A stretch of 64,000 bases of DNA, taken from Vanessa cardui. Taxonomy: Eukaryota; Arthropoda; Insecta; Lepidoptera; Nymphalidae. Positions 35,201 to 43,215 of this stretch are shown here, one piece after another. Both the position numbers and the translations under genes were made by a program. The notes below the pieces were generated by a model. That model had not been told where the DNA came from, did no database searches, and was given only the letters and a program-made list of their open reading frames with translations. The stretch lies in the NCBI RefSeq assembly GCF_905220365.1, contig NC_061138.1:1736001-1800000 (forward strand), in the 5' to 3' direction. Positions within the stretch are counted from its first letter, which is position 1. The number at the start of each line of letters is the position of its first letter.

Positions 35201-37401
35201 ATATCATTCATAAATCTGCATAATGTGAATATGAATAATGATTGAGAGTAATTAATAAAAATAAAATGCTTGTAAATGATGATCTATTACTTTACACAAA
35301 ATATTTATTTATTTATTTAATGCCACACTGTATACATATCATTACAGGATTGTGCCCCAATTCGATATTACAGCACTTTAAAAAAAACAAATTTAATACA
35401 TCTAACCATGTTATAATAATATATATAATACTAAATTGTATATGATATATTCCAAGTAGCAACTATTGTGAGTTCACTCATACTGCAACAAAACAAATCA
35501 ACTCTGTCAGCTATCGTATTGAGAGTACGTAACGTGCGCGTCAGTGGTGCTTCCTTGAGCAACTTGGTTCGCCCGGTGGGCACCGCTAGCAACGGCGGTC
35601 GATGTCTCCGCCACACATATCTATCTGGGGCGCACAGACTCAACTGGCTAAGGACATCAGCATTATAGACTATACCTCTCAAAACCTTAAAAACATATAT
35701 TACAAGAGCTAGCTCTCTCCTTACCCTTAGTTCATTGTATCCTACCATACCTAAGACAAATAAAGTTGGGTACATCAATGGGTAGTAAGGATACACTCCA
35801 TACAGCTTCATATATAAATATCTAGTAAATTTATTCTGGACTCGCTCCAACATCATATTATATTTCGCTTCATGTGGAGCCCAAATGACCGAATTACATT
35901 CTAAGTGGCTTCTAACCAACGCATTATACAAGGTGATTATAGCACTCATATTTGTGTACGGAGCATGAAGCCTAAATTTCGATATGCTTTTTTGCAACAT
36001 CTTACTATGTGATTACGAAACGTTAGCTCAGTCCTAAAACTTACGCCCAAATCCCTAACCTCTGAAACTCTTGTCATCTGTACCCCATCAATAAAATAGT
36101 CATTTAGAATTGGAAAATGTGCGCGGGAAAAGGAAATCGCAACACATTTTTGCTTATTAAATTGCAACCGATTTTCTTTACTCCATTTAACTACTCTATC
36201 TATATCTCTTTGCAGCCTTGCACAGTCACTGAGTTGATTAATTTCGAGAGATAACTTAAGATCGTCTGCAAACAGCAAACATTTCGCATCCTTCACAACG
36301 TTTGGTAGATCATTGATCATTAAAACAAATTGCAAAGGTCCAAGATTGCTTCCTTGACTTACACCGGATCTTGTAAAATATGGTTGACACAGATGTCCCT
36401 TGTATTCCACATATTGTTGCCTGTCTTTCATATAACTGGCAAAAAATGCAAGTAAATGCGGGGTGAATCCAAGTGATGCTAACTTTTTTAACAATACATC
36501 GTTATCTACTAAATCAAAGGCTTTTTTAAAATCAAAGTACGCTACATCAACTTGTCCTCCTCTATCTATTACTGGTACAATGTGAGACATATGCGAGAGT
36601 AGATTGCTGGTAGTGCTTCTCGTTGGCCGAAACCCGTGCTGAGAGTCTGATAGTTGGGCTTTCACCTGTGTATAAATACTTTTGTAAATAGTTGACTCTA
36701 GTATTTTTGCAGGAGTTGAAAGCACTGCAACAGGTCTATAATTATTAAGTAGTGTCCCCACTCCACCCTTTGGTACTGGGACTACCCGAGTAAGCTTCCA
36801 CGTTTCGGGAAACATAGCTGTTTCTAGACATAAATTATAAATATAAAGCAAAGGCTTTGCTAACGCTGAACCACAATCTCTAAAAATATAGGGTGGTATG
36901 CCATCCGGTCCTACAGATATGTTGTTGTTTTAAGTGTATGTAGTGTGCGTAGTTATTATTTTATTTAATTTCTGTCATGTATGAAAATATATGCCAAAAT
37001 AATTTTCTTAAAAGTAAACCTAAACCTTACCTATGTTCCCTTGAGGAGTCCCCTTCATTCCGAGGCTTCGGTATGACACTGCTAAAGAGATGACCCCGAC
37101 TAGTCTTGTCTGATCGTCCAAATGGGGCAAAAGATAACTTTCTTTTATAGGATGCATTTTTCGGACCATTCAGGGAGGTCTCTGTATGCATTCCCACGTC
37201 GCGGGTGGAAGGTTCACCCCCCTCAGCAAAATTAGAACTTTTGTCGCTCTCATAGTAAAGTCGATAATTTATATTATCATTTAATGTCAATAAATCGGTG
37301 TTAGCTCCCGGCGATTTGTCACAAAAGTCCTCGAATGAAACGATTTCATAGTCCTCATCATCATCTTGGCATTTTTCAGCTTTATATGGTATTTTTGGCA
37401 T
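14609..37401 (-). CDS. GAA: Acid alpha-glucosidase-like GH31 enzyme, predicted type II membrane protein, 20 exons
   Basis: GH31 alpha-glucosidase, removing glucose from glycogen or maltose in lysosomes or at a membrane surface. Exons in transcript order: 37031-37401, 31067-31234, 30638-30704, 30171-30393, 29355-29563, 27517-27665, 26668-26842, 24908-24998, 24219-24387, 23905-23974, 22944-23076, 21759-21868, 21289-21405, 20465-20661, 19817-19950, 18908-19059, 17110-17258, 16246-16453, 15734-15884, 14609-14868. The sum is 3303 bp (1100 residues) and all phases agree. Order: acidic cytosolic tail (about 1-140), hydrophobic anchor (about 142-166), P-type trefoil domain ending RGCCW, N-terminal beta domain (DQFLQMSSLLP), and the catalytic barrel. 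The nucleophile is Asp685 in DMNEPSNF, split from the preceding Trp-Ile by an intron; the acid/base is Asp781 in GHWSGDVYSRW. The C-terminal beta domains include GELYWDDGDS. Motif order and spacing follow human GAA (Asp518, Asp616). The first exon was joined on matching phase 2 and a strong acceptor, so the N-terminus is less certain than the enzyme. Confidence 0.92.
14908..15128 (+). mobile_element. SINE family A, 3' truncated
   Basis: A tRNA-like head (gagatggcccagtggttaga, then gggttcaaatcc) followed by the family body up to about 15128, where it stops before the (GTT)n tail. It is inserted about 40 bp upstream of the acceptor of the last GAA-like exon. Confidence 0.8.
15389..15655 (+). 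mobile_element. SINE family A copy with an internal deletion
   Basis: Head, body and short GTT-rich tail are present. A block between 'gccacatgtg' and 'gtggaatatg' is missing relative to the full copy at 21930-22244. Intronic in the GAA-like gene. Confidence 0.8.
15949..16170 (+). mobile_element. SINE family C (tRNA-like head)
   Basis: Begins with ggtcgagtgatgtg (A-box-like) and ggttcgcttcccgg (B-box-like), then a conserved body with ctatgttgtcttgggtctgg, and ends in tgatgttgttgtctc. Two more copies are at 19995 and 53732. A tRNA-derived origin is inferred from the B-box word. Confidence 0.75.
16503..16550. repeat. (GA)n microsatellite
   Basis: Run of GA dinucleotides with occasional A interruptions, in an intron of the GAA-like gene. 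Confidence 0.95.
16748..17085. repeat. Compound GA / GATAGACAGATC microsatellite array
   Basis: About 340 bp of GA runs alternating with variants of gatagacagatcgatagagagagaca, at least five times. It adjoins the donor side of the GAA-like exon at 17110-17258. The long serine-leucine open frame on the minus strand here is a product of the simple repeat. Confidence 0.95.
17303..18691 (+). pseudogene. Decayed TIR transposon with broken zinc-finger-type ORF
   Basis: The ends carry inverted words acacaagtcaac (17303-17314) and gttgacttgtgt (18680-18691). A second inverted pair lies inside them (aataaagtttgcttttg at 17402-17418 against 18585-18601). Between them are fragments of one protein in plus-strand frames. 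The first begins MASKKCENN with a FCYICG pair, and SQDKIWAPKFPCGNC then LEG ends at a good donor. After an acceptor near 17927 come KFAEPKIWREPTNH and later QYPQLPSTTAPVPY. Several stops and frameshifts break it. I recall this cysteine and WREPTNH pattern from insect transposon-associated proteins, but cannot name the superfamily. Confidence 0.65.
19103..19640 (-). mobile_element. SINE family A interrupted by a MITE
   Basis: The body (19116-19370) and the tRNA-like head (about 19600-19640) of one minus-strand SINE are separated by about 220 bp of MITE family H. The word atcggttaag flanks the insertion on both sides (19362-19371 and 19591-19600). Confidence 0.85.
19372..19600. mobile_element. 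MITE family H, copy with about 50-bp terminal inverted repeats
   Basis: The left arm, running from atttaaataaaactagttat to ...gcgtatattaaatattt, is repeated inverted at 19540-19590. The core contains tttcgagcactttacagcgt. The flanking duplication of about 10 bp would fit a Mutator-like element, but this is inferred. It sits inside the SINE at 19103-19640. Confidence 0.8.
19995..20214 (+). mobile_element. SINE family C, well preserved
   Basis: The head reads ctccgtggtcgagtggtgtg, then gggttcgattcccggccgag, a good tRNA A/B-box pair. The body matches 15949-16170 and 53732-53940 and ends in gtatgtgatgttgtctc. It lies in an intron of the GAA-like gene. Confidence 0.85.
21930..22244 (+). mobile_element. 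Full-length SINE family A with 20-bp target duplication
   Basis: The complete element runs from gagatggcccagtggttaga, through gcgggttcaaacccagg and the body, to a (GTT)n tail. The same 20 bases flank it at 21910-21929 and 22245-22264, so the insertion is recent enough for a perfect target duplication. It can serve as the reference copy for the other family A fragments. Confidence 0.93.
22572..22929. repeat. Three tandem copies of a 120-bp unit beside a GAA exon
   Basis: Units begin at about 22572, 22690 and 22811 with a(t)aaggactatttt and end with aaatataactcctg. They differ at several positions. The third unit ends about 14 bp from the donor of the exon at 22944-23076. Confidence 0.88.
23153..23206. 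repeat. (CA)n microsatellite
   Basis: About 25 CA dinucleotides with one TA interruption, following a dispersed repeat word (cactgctggacataggccac) at 23119-23150. Confidence 0.95.
24547..24765 (+). repeat. Dispersed repeat family B
   Basis: Starts after a T-run with ccaccatcacccatagataa and ends near ggtacctacccagacgggct, closely matching 3060-3290. In an intron of the GAA-like gene. Decayed relatives of this family are at about 7860-7965, 11950-12180, 21450-21610 and 32390-32675. Confidence 0.8.
25352..26605. repeat. Tandem array of twelve 105-bp units with a five-unit higher-order period
   Basis: The word caagatgctttcg (or caagacgctttcg) recurs at 25371, 25477, 25582, 25687, 25791, 25896, 26001, 26105, 26210, 26314, 26419 and 26524. 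The spacing is 104-106 bp. Units are more than 95 percent alike by eye. The array sits in one GAA intron and ends about 65 bp from the exon at 26668. Confidence 0.95.
26943..27282. mobile_element. Fold-back element: 75-bp inverted arms around four 64-bp palindromic units
   Basis: The left arm (from atcttcataaaagagaaact to about 27020) is repeated inverted at about 27205-27282. Between them the word acctgtacataaggaactcc recurs at 27001, 27065, 27129 and 27193, a 64-bp period. Each unit is itself a near-palindrome (acctgtacataagg...ccttatgaacaggt). The whole could fold into one long hairpin. No coding capacity. Intronic in the GAA-like gene. Confidence 0.9.
27775..29340. repeat. 40-bp minisatellite, about 39 units, open in all minus-strand frames
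   Basis: The unit is gtggtaggagggagtgcgag followed by catagtaNNagaggaatNac. Variants carry a 6-bp insertion (agaaatagaaatgac). Because 40 is not a multiple of three, each minus-strand frame reads the same 40-residue cycle and none contains a stop, giving frames of about 600 residues. It lies in the intron between the GAA exons at 29355 and 27517, only 15 bp from the donor of the former. The minus-strand exon frame hits a stop three codons into the intron, so retention would not translate the array. Confidence 0.95.
29698..30095 (-). mobile_element. Degenerate pieces of the second LINE family in a GAA intron
   Basis: The segment 29698-29930 resembles 845-1075 of the LINE fragment at the left of the window. 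The segment 30006-30090 repeats its 3' end (poly-T, then tatggcataggtggcaaac). Both lie in one intron of the GAA-like gene and are too decayed to encode protein. A smaller scrap of the same 3' end occurs at 57768-57812. Confidence 0.65.
31294..35300. other. First-intron DNA of the GAA-like gene, no coding content seen
   Basis: This belongs to the 5.8-kb intron (31235-37030) between the tail exon and the membrane-anchor exon. It is AT-rich and mostly featureless. Within it are a short dispersed repeat at about 31570-31660 (a motif also seen at 23105-23160) and a decayed repeat-B copy at about 32390-32675. Open frames here are short and unrecognised. Confidence 0.6.
35310..36925 (-). pseudogene. 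5'-truncated, frameshifted LINE reverse transcriptase
   Basis: A non-LTR retrotransposon fragment inserted in intron 1 of the GAA-like gene. The upstream frame (about 36851-35946) covers reverse transcriptase blocks: NNYRPVAVLS, QHGFRPTRST, the catalytic FADDLKL box and LGV near its end. A second frame (36000-35431) continues with the C-terminal region (VRSHLECNSVIWAP). The two overlap by about 55 bp out of phase, indicating one small frameshift. The reading begins abruptly at about 36920 (GPDGIPPYIF-like), so the endonuclease part is missing, as expected from 5' truncation. The 3' end lies near 35310. The clade is jockey-like by eye; CR1 is an alternative. Confidence 0.9.
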
Positions 37402-38000
37402 ATTTAACTCAAGCGCGATGCGCAAATCTTAAGTTAAATTTAGATATATTTTGATACGATTATTTTATTACCATCATTTACATACATTTAATACTTTGGA
37501 AATAAACTATAATTATAAAGACGACTTTATTGTTTTTTCATAATCGTTATCAAAAGTAAATAAATAATACACAATTTTTCAAATTGCACACTTATCATTA
37601 TCAATAATAATCCCCACAGTTTAAAAATAACCCTAGGCTAGTAACGATGACATTTAAAAAAATACAGATTACACTCAATTACAAATACATAGGTCAATTT
37701 AGATTTCATTCATTCAACAATATTAATTACAAATAATAATTATTGTCATTACATCGAAAATAGAATATAAAATAGTAATAAGTTTATTGTTGCTCCAAAG
37801 AAACATAATATATAGAGCTACTAATAAATAAAGTTATTTGCTATAATTATAAGTTGTATAAATTTAACTAACAATAAAAAATGTGGGTACATTGATATTC
37901 CTTGTACTATATTAATTAAAATTATCAAATGTGTGAACGTCATGGTGGAATATTGAAATTATTTTGAATCGTATATGTAAGTGGCTTATAAAATATCATC
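37402..38000. promoter_or_regulatory. Divergent promoter region between the GAA-like gene and zucchini
   Basis: The proposed start of the GAA-like gene (minus strand, 37401) and the zucchini ATG (plus strand, 38001) are 599 bp apart and transcribed away from each other. The interval is AT-rich with no obvious repeat. Promoter function is inferred from gene geometry; I see no diagnostic core element. Confidence 0.45.
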
Positions 38001-39063
38001 ATGGATTGGAAAAGTGCAAAGTTTCTTTTAGCGTCTACAGCTACTGTCGTTGTTGCTTCCCAAGTGGCAAAAAAGTTGTGCAAGTATTTTTTTAATTTCA
38101 AAAAAAGATCTCAACCCGAGGTTGTAAGCGACGACGCGTGTAGTGAAGTATTTAATATAAAAAATCGTGAAATAAACGATGTAATATTATTTTCGGATGA
38201 TGTTGTTCGCCATACAATTAAAGTTCCACCAAACAAAGATGTCACGATATGTGAAAGTCGGGAACTAAATTGTTTCAAACTTATAAAATATATTAAATCA
38301 GCTCGTGAAACTTTAGATGTATGTATGTATTTAATCACAAGCAGTGAAATAGCTGAACAAATAATTCGATTGGGACAAAGGCATGTTCTGGTAAGAATAG
38401 TTGCTGATAGTGATATGGCTGACACACCTCCGTCACAAATAAAGAAGTTAAAGGAATATAGTGAGTATTTTGTGCCTATTTACGATAAATATGTATTTTT
38501 GCTATAGCATTCGATATTTAAACGGCACGACTTTAATTTTTTATATTTTAATAATAACCTCTTTTGCTTGCTTGAAAAATACTCTCAAATATTGACTTTA
38601 AAACTATACTATAACTGAAAAGTCTTTTACAGGTTTTATACAGGTGCAAACCAACAAAAAATCAATACTAATGCATCATAAGTTCTGCATCATAGATGGT
38701 CCAAAAGCTGTTAAGCGAAAGAATATATTAAAAGCTTATGCAGAAAAATTGAATATCCACGCACAGTTTATGAAACATAACGTTAAACAGATAAAAACTA
38801 AGCAAAATAAAGGTTTTGTTATGTCAGGATCATTAAATTGGTCGACCCAAGCCATGGTTTCAAACCACGAAAGCGTTATTGTTACATCACATCCTAATAT
38901 TGTCAACAAATTCGAAAAAGAATTTGAAAGTTTATGGGTAGAAGATGAGCCGGTAATAAATGTTTACTTATTTTATTAGGCTTATAATTTTACGAGGTTA
39001 AAAATGATATAATTAATTAATTATTTTTTCCTTCATTTTCAGGCCATAATTTCATCACTCTGA
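38001..39063 (+). CDS. zuc: Zucchini / PLD6, mitochondrial piRNA-pathway phospholipase D-type nuclease
   Basis: Zucchini is anchored in the mitochondrial outer membrane and cuts piRNA precursors in phased piRNA biogenesis; the mammalian name is PLD6. Three exons: 38001-38460, 38633-38952 and 39043-39063, giving 801 bp (266 residues). Phases match (1, then 0) and all junctions are GT-AG. An N-terminal hydrophobic segment (FLLASTATVVVASQVA) followed by lysines fits a signal anchor. The single HKD half-motif is HHKFCIIDG, with His168, Lys170 and Asp175. SGSLNWS at 218-224 is the conserved downstream motif, and NHESVIV then EFESLW follow as in the family. About 37 lysine-rich residues (177-213) separate the HKD from SGSLNWS, longer than in mammalian PLD6. 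The last exon encodes only six residues and the stop. No promoter motif is obvious. Confidence 0.93.
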
Positions 39064-39723
39064 CAAATGATCATCTAGCAACTAGCAATAAGAATTTATG
39101 ATTTTAATTTTAACTTAAACTACGCATATTATATTGATGGCAAGTACACTTTTTTGTCTAAGTAGTCATAACTTATTAAATATATGTTTATAAGAATTAT
39201 TTTAAAATTGGTTATGGTTTTTTTAATTTTATCATTCACTCAATTTTACTCTATTATTTTTACTAATTTGACATATGTCTACCTGTCCCATAGACAATTC
39301 CATGTGCACTTCAATTCAATTTCGATCGATCATATGTTTTCTTTGTGTAGTTTTTTCGGCCGCTGATATTCGAATTGGTTATATGGTTTTCAGTTAATAT
39401 TTCCTTTAAAAGTTCTATAGAGTGAATAACAAGTGGTTTCAGGTGTAACAGTACATGTACTGTATGTGAAAATTATTTTTTTCGACGTTCTTATAGGTGC
39501 ATTTCAAAATGCACGTGCTTGCATTTTCAGTCAATATCTGAAATTTCAGTCGACAAAAAGAACTTAAAACTTGTAAAATTTTTTTATAAACACTACGTAG
39601 TTCGTGTGAAATCGTTCTAATACATATTTTTATTTTTCTAAACTTTAAAACGTGCTTCGCGAAGCGAGGACTTAGGTTGAATTTAGGACCGATATTTGGT
39701 TATTTTTTTTTGGATTTTTCACG

Positions 39724-40615
39724 ATGAATCTGTGTTTCTGCGTCAGCTTGCAGCAGGATAAAGTGTTTGTGGTGAGTATTATATTCTGAAAATTTAAGGA
39801 TATTAAAAATTAAAAATAAAAATAAGTAGAAACTGCTGCTACAAAAGATTCAATCAACATGTCATTTTAACTTTGGTATTCTTATATCATGGACTTAAAG
39901 CCTTTTAGAGACATTATTTATTTAGAAACAAATGAATTGACGAAATATATGTATTTAGTATTTATTTTACTTTTAATACATTTAATATAGAAGTAATTGA
40001 TCTAGTAAAGAGTATAGGTATATTTAAAATAATAGTTTTATCTAGAAAATTACTTAACATGTGGTTATTAGACACACAGGTGGTTGAAACCTATTAACTA
40101 TGCAATTATATTTTCATTGACAAAGGTGTTATTTACAGGAATACACACCGTCATATACAGAAACTAGCTAAAATAATTTACTTATTTATATTTTCCCTTA
40201 AAATAATGTTGCATTCTATCATAAGACTATACTTTAGTAATTAACTATTCAGAACTACTAGTGTATATTCTGTAGTTTTATGTTTAAGCTTTACTGAACA
40301 TATGATATATAATATCCACTTCAATTTTCTAGGCTAAATGTGTGCCGAGAAACTCGTAATAATATTTTCTCACAAATAATCCTAAATTATTATTGTTCTC
40401 GTCTAATATATTAATTGCTAATGCCTGTGTATGTATTTTATTTGTATAATGGCATTTAATATACTGTGTGTTTAAAATTAATCTTAACTTCTTTGTTTCA
40501 GATTAATGCACTTATGATGCAACACCACATGTGCAAGTGTAAATTATGTGCAACAAATTTCAACATAGTGCATCAACAGAGAGTTCAAAGTGAGAATGAC
40601 AACCATAAAACGTGA
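39724..40615 (+). CDS. Possible two-exon micro-ORF or leader exons of an unidentified transcript
   Basis: An ATG at 39724 opens 16 codons ending exactly at a strong donor (gtgagt, 39772). After an intron with a good acceptor (tttgtttcag, ending 40501) the frame continues in phase for 37 codons to a TGA at 40613-40615. The 53-residue product (starting MNLCFCVSLQQ) resembles nothing I recognise; a CKCKLC cysteine cluster is its only notable feature. Downstream the sequence reaches another good donor at 40777 (ctg, then gtaagt), so these may be leader exons of a longer mRNA or a noncoding RNA. Arthropod initiator-like TCAGT motifs occur at 39527 and 39546. The splice sites are plausible; coding status is weak. 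Confidence 0.3.
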
Positions 40616-40701
40616 AAGATAGGCTTAAAATTGTGTTTAGTTGCTAGAAGATTGTTTTGCTAAAAATATTGTGGTTTGAAAAAGTGCGCTTTGGATGCAG
40701 T

Positions 40702-40883
40702 GCTAATAGATGGCGTTGTTGTCATCATTGCTGAGTAGTGAGGAACTCGTTCTGCTATCCACCACTAGGTGGCGCTGGTAAGTAACTTTAGTTTGTAAAA
40801 TAAAAATACAGCGACATCTAGTGATGAGTAGAATTGGAAGTATTTTTATATAGTTGAAAGTATCGCTCACTAGATGTCGCCAC
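40702..40883. promoter_or_regulatory. Cluster of four CTCF-like motifs
   Basis: Four related sites lie within 182 bp: 40702-40718 (AATAGATGGCG core), 40762-40776 (CCACTAGGTGGCGCT), 40809-40827 (reverse strand, CACTAGATGTCGC core) and 40866-40883 (CACTAGATGTCGCC core). The second matches the insect and vertebrate CTCF core closely and overlaps the end of the putative exon at 40777. Binding is inferred from motif resemblance; such motifs also occur in lepidopteran repeats. Confidence 0.4.
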
Positions 40884-41979
40884 TTGTTCCAACAATGATG
40901 AAATGCATTCGATTAAATTGTAACATTAATAAATATTTTTTGAATAAACCAATATCTTTCCACTATATAATATAAATACTATATAAATATCTTATTATAA
41001 GGTCTTGGTTACTTCATTGCTTATAACGTAAAGTATTTTGTATTTTATATTACAGTTAAATCAATCAGATTATTTAAAACCCATACACATACCATGAACA
41101 AGCCGTAAACTATTTAAATATAAAATACTACAATAAAAAATAATAATTATCATTGGTTTGATAATAATCCGCAATCGTTTTTTTATCCGTTTATTACAAA
41201 TCACTTAATGTTAATGATTTCGTGTGTATAATTTTTTTGTGCGATTATTCTATTTCGAAATATGATTAATGTCAATGACATTACAAATTATTTGTATAAA
41301 AATATTTTGTTATACATTTTTTTCTTAACTTGCGTTTTTGTTCGTGCGGAATGAGCTCTGCTTGGCTGTAATCGCAGATCTAAAATGCTATACGAACTTT
41401 TTGTTAGTAATTGTATTAAAAACGTTAATCAAAAGACCAATAGCATAATGCATATAATACGGTTAGCGATATGAAAGTTGCAAGATTCGATCCCGATCTC
41501 GTGACACTGAGATAAGGTACGTTACGGTCGTTACTTATATGGTTAGACGTATTGGAAAGGTCTGACGGCTAAAGTGAAATTAAACGAAGACATTTATATT
41601 TAGAAGGATGAATAGACAGACTATTGCTCGACTGAGAGGAATGTCTACGGAAGGCAAACTGCAGATGAGCAGAATTTAATCCTAATTATCATTGAAAGGC
41701 CCTAAAAAAACGCTTGTTTTGTAACTTAAGACAAGAAAGTAATGAAATGTTTTATATTTTTATATTTGGTTAGTGCGAAAAAATCAGCTTAAAAGTGACT
41801 CAATACTTCAGAATCCTCGATCAATTTCTGGTCAGAAGGGAATCCAAAGATCATCAGAAAATAAGTATGTTTGGTGAAATAGATAAGGTTTGCAAAATTT
41901 GTCCTAATTATATAATTATTATTTGGTAACAGGATTATACAATTTTTGCTATAAAAAAATATTTAAAAGTTAATAGTTG

Positions 41980-42175
41980 TTGCCCGCAGCTGCGCTCGTG
42001 TTTTAGGGTGTTGATTGTTATGTGTAAGGCTAAATTATACCCTATGTCCTTCCTAGGAGTTTAACTCTGCTCCATACCAAAATTCGTCCAATTCGGTTGA
42101 GTAGTTTTTGCTGTGAAAGAGCAACAGACAGACAGAGATACTTTCACATTTATAATATTACTATAGATTATTATC
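41980..42175 (+). repeat. Dispersed repeat family D
   Basis: Starts with gcccgcagctgcgctcgtg and contains ccataccaaaattcgtccaa and gagtagtttttgctgtgaaa. It ends with cacatttataatattacta. Relatives occur at 54245-54485, 56655-56805, 60945-61130 and, inverted, 58185-58355. The family is unassigned. Confidence 0.65.
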
Positions 42176-42254
42176 AAAGGTTTCGATTTTAATTTAATGA
42201 ATGAAATTAAATATGTTGCTTACTAGCTGAGTCTGCCCAATATTAAACTATTAA

Positions 42255-42345
42255 CAAATCAAATCAAATCAATTTTATTCAAGTCAAATCTTCACGATGA
42301 AGCGTTTTTGAATCGTGAATAATTCAATACTACCACCGTTTCGGA
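42255..42345 (-). mobile_element. LINE 3' end with TTTGATTTGA-type tail
   Basis: Begins with a repeated aatcaaatcaaatcaatttt and continues tattcaagtcaaatcttcac, ending in a region with accaccgtttcggaaag. It is the reverse orientation of the tails seen at 62245-62375 and 62513-62665. Confidence 0.55.
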
Positions 42346-42534
42346 AAGCAGCTTGGAAGCAGCAACAGATCAATGAAGTTACTTTTGCCGCTTACTAGAA
42401 TCAACTCGTTTTATTTGTCTATTTGCGAAATACATGTATGATTTAACCAAAAGCGCTGAAAGCCGCTGATCGTTTAAACGACAGCCTATCAAAATTAGGA
42501 TATCAGCAGTTGCTAAATTTCTAAGCGACGATTC

Positions 42535-43215
42535 GAAATATTATATTGTGTATATTTTGCCAGATATACAGGATTTGGATGGATGTGTGTGTAGATCAAG
42601 GTTATGACGATGGCGCCCACATGGGTAACAAGGGTGTAAGACAATCTCCGTCTGTCTGTAGACCCTGATGAACCGAGGACCGCGGCCGGCGCTGTATCAT
42701 TATCATTACAAAGTATAAAACGAAGTCCCCGCGCTGTATGTTCGCGATAAACTTCAAAACTACTGAACGGATTTCCATGCGGTTTGATCTAATAGACAAA
42801 GGTATTCTTAAGGAAGGATTAGGCCATTATCTAAATAAGTTGAAATTAACAAATGTTTATCATGTCGGAAAAACGCATAGCATAAAAAAACTCTGTCCAC
42901 TCCCGCGAAGCCGGAACCGCGAAAACGAAGTTGCTTACAGCTGTTTGTTCCTATTTATCCTTACATCTTTAAAATTACGCAACGGATTTTTGATGTGGTT
43001 ATTTTAATACATAGATTCGAAAGGAAGGTTTTTGTATATAATACATGGACAATATAGTAAAGAAACGCTGATAATTTTAGAAGTTTCTGTGACGTCATTT
43101 CATTGCACCCGTGGGAAGCCGGGTCAGGTCGCGAGTTAAATTTATATGTCCCGAGTCTTTGACCTCTGCTATTATTCGAATGCAGTAGTAAACGAGTTAT
43201 TTGTTTAGCCAGCAA
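42535..43215. repeat. Overlapping transposon-derived fragments (family E and others)
   Basis: Contains the word acatctttaaaattacgcaa, then cggatttttgatg and a ctttgtatataatacatgga-like run, shared with 54955-55150. It also contains ttcaaaactactgaacggat, a widespread lepidopteran repeat word. A GC-rich end (gaagccgggtcaggtcgcga) resembles the ends of Helitron-like elements, but no hairpin-CTRR terminus is clear. Confidence 0.5.

Noticed and set aside
37402..37425. Extension of the first GAA exon to 37425
   Set aside because: The codon at 37425 is TTG, not ATG. The first true ATG is at 37401.
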